Of a stretch of DNA of 64,000 nucleotides, positions 55,232 to 64,000 are shown one piece after another. Within the stretch, counting starts at the first letter, position 1. Each line of letters starts with the position of its first letter. A model generated the notes under the pieces. The model saw only the letters and a list, made by a program, of their open reading frames with translations, ran no database searches and had not been told where the DNA came from. Position numbers and translations under genes: made by a program. The DNA is from Anaspis maculata (lineage: Eukaryota; Arthropoda; Insecta; Coleoptera; Scraptiidae): contig OX421962.1 of assembly GCA_949128115.1 (NCBI GenBank), forward strand, positions 43,857,745-43,921,744, written 5' to 3'.

Positions 55232-55895
55232 GAATCGATCGAAGGACTAACTTTTGTCCCTTCATAACTTCAAAATTAGAAAAGATAGAATTTTTCAACA
55301 AGTTCCCAGCAATCTATTACACCCCAATATTAGATACGCACCTTCATGATGATCCGACACTTTTGAATTTCCCTGTATGCTACAATGTTCCTGTAGTGAT
55401 GAAGAATCATCACAAAATCGATCATAACCGTAGTAAATCTGTAAAATATGCAATAGGAACTGTTTCTTGTGTTTTTCTCAAAATTTTGTTAGTGCACTGA
55501 AAACATTTGCAAAACATGTGCTTATACATTGTTTCTGGACTTGCTTTGTACAATTTGGTGTGAAAGTGGGGGTGGAAAATATGTCCTCGGAAAAAGTACT
55601 CGTGAAATTCGAGTACTTGTACTCGAAGTACACTGTACTCGACAGGATGTGCAATGAGTAAAGTACTCGTACTCGTACCCGGTACCCGGTACTCGAGTAC
55701 AATTTATCAGTACCCCGGCCCAGCTCTGTCCTCTAATTTTGTCGCTAGCGGCCCTACTATTCAGGGCGTCACACATTCCCTTTAGTTGGCAAAAGCCTTT
55801 CATTCCTTTTAATTCGAGAGCACTTTTTTGCTTTTTTTGGAGTCCTCGACTCCAAGCTGAATTGCGCTCCGTCGTTAGACAATGAAGACCTTTTT

Positions 55896-58800
55896 TAGCG
55901 CACTTTCCCAAAAAATGGGAAAAAGGCGCTTTTAGCTTCATTTTGTCCGTCCGTCCGTCCATCCGTCCGTACCCGGGATAACTCCTCAGAGAAGAAAGAT
56001 ATTGATGTGGTGTAAACGCTGATCAATAGTACATATGTCCAGGATGTCAAGTTGACTTTTGGATTTTTGTTATTCTGCCGCCATCTTTGATCCGCCATTT
56101 TGAATTTCTCTAAAAGTGATCCGATTGAAATGAAATTCGCAGGCAATGTAAACCACATCAAGATCTATCCGATTTTCGACAATTGATGCCCCGCCGCACA
56201 TCTTGTATTCCCACTATTGAACATGTTTTGAAGTGATAGAACTAGGAGAATTATGCCTCAACGAAAAGAGATATCGATGTGGTGCAAACGTCAATCGAAT
56301 GCGTACCACATACTTAAATAGCTATACCGCTCATGAACCCATTGCGCATTCTGCCGCGCCGCGTAACAGAAGGAGTTAGAGAATGACGCCATTTTGATGG
56401 TTAATTTCCAGTGTATCTCAAAATACCGAGCTATATAGCTACCACAAAATATCCCAAGTGCCGTGAAACTAGGGTTGCATTTTGACCGGTCAAATAAGAT
56501 TTGGTCAATTGACCGGTCAATTGACGGTCAATTGACGGTCAAATCGGTCAAATATCAAAAAAGTACGCTAAAGACAGGTGTAACTATCATTCAACATTAT
56601 TTATTGAAATTAGACAACAATTTGAATATTTTGTTAAGTAATAAGTACGAACTACTTTATTTTACTCGTTTTTTAACTTTATTTCAAAACAAATAAATTC
56701 AATAAATAAATATCAATTTTAATTTTTGGTAATTATTATAGGTAGGTACGCGAACACCTGTAACTATAGCTCAGTTCAGATGCTCATACTATGGTATGGT
56801 ATAACATGTTCCGTCTTCTCATCTTTTGCGGGGCATTTGATGCAGGATACAAGAATTTGTCTAATGATCCGATCCCCATGTGTAACGTACTTATACGAAG
56901 TTACAAAATTTGCATTTCGCCTTGACTTTGCCTGAGGCACTTCCACGTATTTCGTGAAAATACGTCCAAACTTTATTTTTTGGCTTCATTTTGTCTTTGT
57001 CTTGGAGGCAGTAGCAGTTCCACTGAGATTGAGTTGACTACTTGACTCTGTCTTAAGGACGGCATTTCCTAGTGTTTTTTTTTAAACGTGAGTATCATAA
57101 GAATCAGTGGAGTGAGAGACTTGAATAAAAAAAGTAATCTAAAATCTAGAATAAAAATTAGTAATAATTTCAAAATTTCACAATTCGAAAAACTCAAAAA
57201 AAAATCAAAATTTTTGGATATTTTTTCAAAATAAAAATCCCTCATTCTCTTGCCCGCCCAGATTTGAATAACTCATTTTTTGGTTACATTTTTAGCTGCT
57301 CAGATTTGGCAGAAACTCACGCAACAAGTATCTATCTGGTTCTTTTTCGCTCTGCAGTTAATCTGCAGTCTGTTTCAGCCATTTTTATGCTAGGAAATGC
57401 CGTCCTTAAAGTAGGAACGAGCTTTCTTAAAGTAAGCTACTTTTGGCCATCTACACAAATCGAGCCAAACGAGGCCCGGGGGCTCGTATTTGACCGGTCA
57501 ATTGACCAGAGTATTTGACACGGTCAAATGACCGGTCAATTGACGGCTCATTTGACCGGTCAATTGACATCGTGCAACCCTACGTGAAACTGATCAAATT
57601 TTCTGCAATTTTACAATAGCGATCCAGTTTTCTCAAGTACCATCACGTAAGTGTATTTAGTTCTCTTGAAATTACGAAATACTCACATCGAGTTGGATGC
57701 GGTTGGGAGTCACTGTACTCTCGAAACGTCAAGTGACAGCTTTTTGACAGTGTAAATAAACATCACGTAGTTAACCGGACTTTTGGATGCTGGAATGATC
57801 GCACACCTTTTCTTCACCTGTTGATTCCCACTTGATATTATTAGTGTTAATTCCACGTACTTTGAGGGAGAAGCAAAATAATGTCGTGCTTAGTCAAGTG
57901 GCCAACTAGCGAAGTGGTGCCAGTCCACACCACCCAAAGTCCCTAAATAACCATCAAGATGGCGGCGCCCATTATTACAAGTGTCGGACGTCTCTCTTGC
58001 GCGGTATGGTATAGCTATTTAAGTATGTGATGCGTACGTGACCACCATATAAAGTTGACCAATAATTTTTGTCACTTGGCCGCCATCTTTGATCCGCCAT
58101 TTTGAATTTCTTTGAAAGTGGTCCGATTTGAGTGAAATTTGCAGGCGATGTGAACTTCATAAGCATACATCCAATTTTTGACAATTGATTCCCCGCCGCC
58201 ATTTTGTATTCTCACTATTGAACATGTTTTGAAGTGATAGAACTAGGAGAATTATGCCTCAACGAAAAGAGATATCGATGTGGTGCAAACGTCAATCGAA
58301 TGCATACGTGACCACCATATAAAGTTGACCAATAATTTTTGTCACTTGGCCGCCATTTTGAATTTCTTTGAAAGTGGTCCGATTTGAGTGAAATTTGCAG
58401 GCGATGTGAACTTCATAAGCATACATCCAATTTTTGACAATTGATGCCCCGCCGCCATCTTGTATTCTCACTATTGAACATGTTTCGAAGTGATAGAACT
58501 AGGAGAATTATGCCTCAACGAAAAGAGATATTAACATGATGCAAACGCCAATTAAATGCGTACGTGTCTACCATATAAAGTTGACCAATGATTCTTGTCA
58601 TTTGGCTGTCATCTTTGATCTGCCATTTTGAATTTCTCTAAAAGTGGTCTGATTCGAGTGAAATTTGCAGGCGATGTGAACATCAATTTAGATACATTCA
58701 ATTTTTGACGATTGATGCCCCGCCGCCATCTTGTTCTCTCCATATTAAACATGTTTCAAAATGATAGAACTAGGCGAATTATGCCTCAACGAAAAGAGAT

Positions 58801-59215
58801 ATCGATGTGGTGCAAATGCCAATCGAATGCGTACGTATTAACCATATAAATTTGACCAATGATTTTTGTCACTTGGTCGCAATCTTTGGTCCGCCATTTT
58901 GAATTTCTCTGAAAGTGGTCCGATTTAAGTGAAATTCACAGGCGATGTGAACTTCATCAAAATACATCCGATTTTGGACAAATGATGCTCTGTCGCCATC
59001 TTGGCCGCCATATTTAAATCTCTTATTAGTGGAACGATTTTCATGGAACTTGGAACTTACCCTTGTCTATAGTAGCTACGATCATTTTGATTTTTAAGCC
59101 AAATTTCATGATTCTGACGCTATTTTGGCCGCCATATTGAAATTTCTGCCCAAATAAAGGTTGAACCCTATTTAACATCTTGCGTTCACTAATCCTTCAA
59201 AAAGGAAGTGCGCTA
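55896..59215. repeat. satellite-like block bounded by TAGCGCACTT
   Basis: It opens TAGCGCACTTTCC, then GTCCGTCCGTCCGTCCATCC, and closes GGAAGTGCGCTA. Within it a unit of about 256-271 bp recurs: AACTAGGAGAATTATGCCTC and CAACGAAAAGAGATATCGA near 56240, 58241, 58497 and (AACTAGGCG) 58768. GATCCGCCATTTTGAATTTC also recurs. The hAT-like element 56470-57582 interrupts it. The short inverted ends suggest one mobile unit, which is an inference. Confidence 0.7.
56470..57582. mobile_element. hAT-like non-autonomous element, 1.1 kb
   Basis: CGTGAAAC stands directly on both sides (56462-56469 and 57583-57590). The ends are TAGGGTTGCA and TGCAACCCTA. Just inside each end lie clustered GACCGGTCAATTGAC palindromes (56484-56545 and 57490-57567), like the subterminal transposase-binding repeats of hAT elements. 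No transposase frame is seen. Confidence 0.85.
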
Positions 59216-61172
59216 CTGAGCCTCATGCCCATGAGGCATATTCGCTTGTTGTTCTTTATGTGAAGCTAATAGTAATATGTTTATTCACGACATTAGCTTA
59301 CAACATAGAATCAACATTATGTCATCATCAAACGGTCAAAAAGTTGAACAGTGATACAAATAAATTAAAAAAGTAATTACATCTGGGTGATTCTTCAAAA
59401 ACGGCAAAATAACATGTTCCAAAAATATTATAAAATCCTTTGAGAAATCTTACTTTTTTTTGACGGGCCTATGGCAACCTAATTTGCAATCCCAAACCGG
59501 AAGGAACCAGCTTTGTCATGATAAATTGTGAAAAATTTTTTTTTTACAAAAATCGATGGCACCGAGAGTTGAGCCGAGCATTCTTACCGAGCATGAAAAT
59601 GTATTGAAAAAAATAGCTTTGAATGCAAAAAAAAGTGAAAGACACTGTTTCGCCTTTTCCTACCTGACTGAATGATTAAAGCTTCGCGCAGCCTTTTCAT
59701 TACGAGTTTTCTCTTCTCTCTATTCCTTTCCACTACATTTAAATTCTTGGTTTTCCTTCCTTTTTTGAGTAAAAAATACGTGAATATTTTGAAAATTTCA
59801 AGATATATTGAAGACGTTCATGAGTTTATGATGATTTATTAGGAGAAAAATAGGCAAAACTTCAATTCCGTGACTATTCCTCAACTCCGTGGCATCAAAT
59901 GGTAACGGAGTTGAGAATAACGGAGTTGAGAATTTTCAAACTTTGCGGGGCTGCAACCGTTTGAATTTGAAGTTGGAGCTTCAGGAAGCGCACATGGCTT
60001 TTGTAGATGCAATAAGCTAATGCGTACGTATTAGTTGGCCCAAAAGTGGTATTCCACTAACCGGAGATGAATGTCACGGAGTTTGAGAACGTGATGTGGT
60101 TGATAACAAGTTCCATACCTTCAGCAAAATATCTGAAAAAATCCAACATGATAACATTCATGCCGCTTTACCTATACTGGCCAAAAGTGGCCAGTACGAT
60201 ACGGGGGTAGATAAAAGATTTTAATGTAACATTATTTTTCAAAAAATTAAGATACGACATCATTTTGCACAATCTTGGAGAAGGAGAATGCCCGTCCCAT
60301 GAAATACATTTGCAATACATTTTTTTCATGAGTATATATAAGTATGTTTATTTATAATGTATCGTAGATTATACGTGTCATAAAACTTGTTTGGAAATTA
60401 TTAAGTTGAGGGTTTTCTTCCCGGGAAACATCGCACCTCTTCATTCATAATCAAATATAAATGGATAGCCCCTAAAAGCGCACCTCTAAATGTGCTTTTA
60501 GCTTAAAAGCGGGATATGAATACGGCCCAATGGGTCTAGTACAAATTTCAGACATTTTTTGTGGGTAATCGCCTAACATTCAGCAGAAAAAAGTTCAGGT
60601 AATCTGCAATCAGCCTTGATCGCTGATCATCTTTTTTGTGGAACTAACGGTCAGCTACAAATTGACAAACAAAATCGCGAATCAACTAATCTCGTATTGT
60701 CTTTTTTGTGGAACCCACGGATAATGAACAAAGCTTGTCCGAAATGGAACCTGTTTGATGTAGAAATGAGCGGTGAATAGAATAGTTTCATCTCCATCAT
60801 ACCTACGTTAACACCATCGCACCGTTGAAGGTTTCGCTCCATAACTCGGCTAGCCTCTAAACGGGTGCCTTGTTGTTTTTTTTTTGTAAAGAGCAAATAT
60901 CTAATTATTTCTGTAGAAGCTCAGCTTTATACGAAAAATGCCCACCTCAGTTAGTAGTTGATGGAGTGCATTTTGCACAGTGAATATAAGTGACATGCGC
61001 GCACCACTCCCTTATAAACTGCTCAACAATTGAAGTGGTCCACTCGAAAATTTCGCCCGATTTCAAATACAAATATCTTGAGAAAAAATCGACCGATTCT
61101 CAAAAGTGTAGTGCTTTTGGATAGCTTATTCTTTTCACTATAAGGTGCCACAATAGACCAAACAATTGATAA
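59216..61172. other. intergenic, mostly featureless
   Basis: It contains the rearranged MITE at 60530-60720. GGAGTTGAGAATAACGGAGT, with CTCAACTCCGT/ACGGAGTTGAG, gives a short local inverted repeat near 59880-59935. I see nothing else. Confidence 0.65.
60530..60720. mobile_element. rearranged MITE, ACCGT family
   Basis: 60530-60650 is the minus-strand left half (CAGACATTTTTTGTG through GAACTAACGGT). 60652-60720 is the plus-strand right end (CAGCTACAAATTGACAAAC through GGAACCCACGG). The two halves meet tail to tail, so this copy arose by inversion or from two insertions. Confidence 0.65.
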
Positions 61173-62708
61173 TACAGGGTGGTCCATCCTAGCGTAATTA
61201 TCCCATAGCGGTCTTACCCTTCAAGATAGAGATAAAGATGTAAAGAAGAAGTTATATGGTTTGATGAGACCTATAACCTAAAATTATTTTCAGCTATACA
61301 GGATGTCCCATTTTGACGGGATCAACAAAACGTCAATTTTTTTAAATGAAACAACCTATATTTTTTTGCATTTTTGGATTCAGCTTCTTCAACTGTCTTA
61401 TTCCTGTATTTTTGTTTTTGAATTGTGTGGCAGTGCTACCAACTAAAAATTGAAAACTGAAAAAAATCGCATTTCCACAGGTATCTTGAAAAAATTGTAG
61501 CGGCCTTGCTTTTCAAAACTAAGAGATGAAACTTGACATGATGATACTCAAGTTACAGACCAATATACCAATGTTGAGAATTTGCGATTTCTTATTACAT
61601 TGTTCACAAAAAAATCAAACTTTATAATTTTCAAAGTCTCATAACTCATTTTTTTCAAATAGCATGCCCCTAATTTTATAACGTTATCTGATAGCTTTTT
61701 TTATCCTCTTTCATTTTTACAAGGCGTACCCTACTCTTAAACTTCGTTTTTTTCGAGATAATAGGAAATTTTCACAAAATTTGTGATTTTTTAATTTTTT
61801 TTCACAAATTGAGTTGGCCGTGATGAATGACAGACAAGCCAAATAGTACGCAACGCTCAATTAGTCAGTCTGAATATTGTCGAACAAAAAAAAATGGCTT
61901 CAACGCAGAAAAAAACAAATTGGGATCCTGGATATCGGGATCATTACCAGAATATCATATCAATCATTTTCTCTCGCGTAAAGTCATTTTTCTTTGTTCG
62001 ACAATATTCAGACTGACTAACTGAGAGTTGCGTACTATTTAGCTTGTCTGTCATTCATCACGGCCAACTCAATTTGTCAAAAAAAAAAAATGAAAAAATC
62101 ACAAATTTTGTGAAAATTTCCGATTATCTCGAAAAAAATGAAGTTTAAGGGTAGGGTATCCCTAGTAAAAATGAAAGAGGATAAAAAAAGCTATCAGATA
62201 ACGTTATAAAATTAGGGGCATGCTATTTGAAAAAAATGAGTTATGAGACTTTGAAAATTATAAAGTTTGATTTTTTTTGTGAACGCCCTGTATCAAGAAA
62301 TCGCAATTTTTTGACATTGGGATATTGGTCTTTGACTTGACTATCACCATGTCAAGTTTCATCTCTTAGTTTTGAAAAGCAAGGCCGCTACGATTTTTTC
62401 AAGATAACTGTGGAAATGCGATTTTTTTTCAGTTTTTAATTTTTAGTTGGTAGCACTGCCACACAATTGGAAAACAAAAATACAGGCATAAGACAGTTAA
62501 AAAAGTTGAATCCGAAAATGCAAAAAAATATAGGGTGTCCCATTTAAAAAAATTGACGTTTTGTTGATCCCGTCAAAATGGGACACCTGTATAGCTCAAA
62601 ATAATTTATGGTCTCATCAAACCATATAACTTCTTTCTTACATCTTTTTCTCTATCTTGAACGGTAAGACCGCTATGGGATAATTACGCTAGAATGGACC
62701 ACCCTGTA
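61173..62708. mobile_element. foldback element, 1.5 kb, TACAGGGTGG ends
   Basis: TACAGGGTGGTCCATCCTAG and CTAGAATGGACCACCCTGTA are inverted ends. Pairing continues through ATTATCCCATAGCGGTCTTA, CCATTTTGACGGGATCAAC and TGAATATTGTCGAACAAA to a loop of only about 70 bp at 61910-61980. It has no transposase. Confidence 0.92.
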
Positions 62709-62717
62709 TAATGCATG

Positions 62718-64000
62718 ACATACAGGGCGACAATGAAAGGAGTTTCAAAGAGCTTCATTTTAAAGCACGTCCCACTTTTACAAAAAAATTCGCCGAGTCT
62801 TTCTGATTACATTTTTATGAAGTTCACATCCATGGCTCTAAACGGTTTTTAAAATTTCCGCCTATCTTCTTTGGTTACAGGGTGATGTAAAAAAAAACAA
62901 CTTTTTGTTTTTGTAGTGGTAACTTTTTTGTTTGTTAACCGATTTTCGCAATTTGGAGCTTATGTCGAAGCGAAGACCTCAGGTAAGAGGAATCGATTAA
63001 CAGAATGGAGTCTTGCAATTGAAAAACTCAACGTGAGGTCGCCACTACTGTATGGGGCGCCTACTTCGATGAAGCGGCCCTAACGACGGGAAAAACACGG
63101 GAGTTTGAGTAGTTTGACCAGTAACTGACAGTGACTTGAAACGTCAGGCAAGAAACAGAGGTTATCCAATTTTCAAATCAAGACATGAAATGAAGGACGC
63201 CGGTCGTTGAAGCGTCAACGCCGTCAAAATTGTCGAATTTGCCCCCAACGGTTGTGGCGCCCTCGGTGTGCAAAAGTGGCAGTGCAAGGTCCCATTGAGT
63301 TAACACATAATTTCAAAAAGGGGGGTTGCATAAAATGTGACCTGAGCATGAAAAATAAGGCCGGAATCTGGAATTTTTCAAAAAGAATCAACTTGTCATT
63401 GAAGAAACCACTCATTACGAACATTTTAAGATCAGTCTCGCTTATTTGGGGCAAAAATTAACGACGGCAAACCCAAATTGGGACTGCATGTTTTCACAGG
63501 AGAACCGATGCTCTTGCTTACCTGAAAATACACGTAACCTATGTTACGAGAATCACTGATCGAGTTTCCTTCACGATTTGGACAGTCAACAGAGGGTCGA
63601 CAGAAACAGTCAAAAGTAACAATAAGTACGTATGTTTTCAGGCAAGCAAAGGCATCAGAGTTCTCCTGTGAAAACATGCAGTCCTAATTTGGGTTTTCCG
63701 TCGTTAATTGTGGCCCCATATAAGCGAGACTGATCTTAAAATATTCGCAATGAGTGGTTCCTTCAACGACAAGTTGATTCTTGTTAAAAAATTGCCCCAA
63801 ATCGGATCTCGACCTTATTTCATACTTTGGTCACAATTGATGCAACTTATTAAAATTATGTGTAAATTCAATTCTGTTGATGAATTTCTCTTAACTGAGG
63901 TCTTTGCTTCAACATAAGCTCCAAATTGTGAAAATCGGTTGACAAACAAAAAAGTTACCACGACAAAAACAAAAAGCTGTTTCTATGTACGTACGATCGC
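62718..64000. repeat. foldback element running off the window end
   Basis: It starts TACAGGGCGACAATGAAAGG. Segments pair about a centre near 63570: CAGTCTCGCTTATTTGGGGC at 63433 against GCCCCATATAAGCGAGACTG at 63713; TGCATGTTTTCACAGGAGAA against its complement at about 63660-63680; and AACCGATTTTCGCAATTTGG near 62937 against 63920-63940. The left arm has an extra roughly 0.29 kb (about 63010-63300). The right arm is cut by the window end. Confidence 0.85.

Larger units (their letters stand above)
53384..55377. repeat. outer foldback nested in the hAT element
   Basis: The arms GGGTGATTCAAAAGTGTCGG (53387) and CCGACACTTTTGAATTTCCC (about 55354) pair inward through AACTTCAAAATTA-type sequence to CCTTCGATCG. 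The loop is filled by the elements at 53529-53846 and 53847-55231. Confidence 0.8.
52972..55728. mobile_element. hAT-like element carrying nested foldbacks
   Basis: TCCTCTAA stands directly on both sides (52964-52971 and 55729-55736). The element begins CAGATCTGGGCAGTACTCGA and ends GTACCCCGGCCCAGCTCTG, with subterminal GTACTCGAGTAC-type palindromes at both ends. CAG...CTG tips and an 8-bp duplication are typical of hAT. Its own sequence is about 52972-53383 and 55378-55728 (about 760 bp, non-coding); the middle is inserted DNA. Confidence 0.85.

Noticed and set aside
63207..63461. Possible gene at the right edge
   Set aside because: The frame lies in one arm of a long palindrome, with a mirror frame in the other arm. 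It has no recognisable domain.

Overview
The window is AT-rich animal nuclear DNA, almost certainly from an insect. Its one clear host gene is the Groucho/TLE transcriptional co-repressor, on the + strand. Thirteen GT-AG-bounded exons between 3732 and 46545 join in frame into 739 residues of a protein whose first short coding exon must lie upstream of base 1. The organism cannot be fixed from the sequence. The large introns, frequent TAGGTA/TACCTA tracts and dense palindromic repeats would suit a hemipteran such as a whitefly, scale insect or mealybug, but that is only a guess.

Layout. 1-3731: upstream intron or 5' flank, with a three-copy tandem repeat of about 272 bp. 3732-9870: two exons for the start of the tetramerising Q domain. 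9871-29551: a 19.7-kb intron full of transposon remains. These are a solo LTR with a 4-bp target duplication, a second LTR on the other strand split by two insertions, foldback elements of 1.2 and 3.1 kb, and a decayed P-element/THAP-like gene with a palindrome in its intron. 29552-35246: exons for the rest of the Q domain, a glutamine-rich microexon, the GP domain and the start of CcN. 35247-43095: a 7.8-kb intron with an LTR-free mix of LINE debris, MITEs and a tRNA-derived SINE inserted in a foldback arm. 43096-46545: exons for CcN, SP and the WD40 propeller, followed by a 3' UTR with AATAAA at 47015.

47041-64000 holds no recognisable host gene. It is mostly a chain of long inverted repeats (48050-50135, 50406-51600, 53384-55377, 61173-62708 and 62718 past the window end), two hAT-like elements with 8-bp target duplications, and a satellite-like block of roughly 260-bp units.

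The most striking feature is the density of very long palindromes: at least ten, from about 0.75 to 3.1 kb, many with small loops. Several end in the same TACAGGGTG/CACCCTGTA motif. Those inside groucho introns would be transcribed with the gene and could fold into kilobase hairpins. Target-site duplications let part of the insertion order be read directly: SINE into foldback, foldback into LTR, foldback into hAT element, MITE into foldback.
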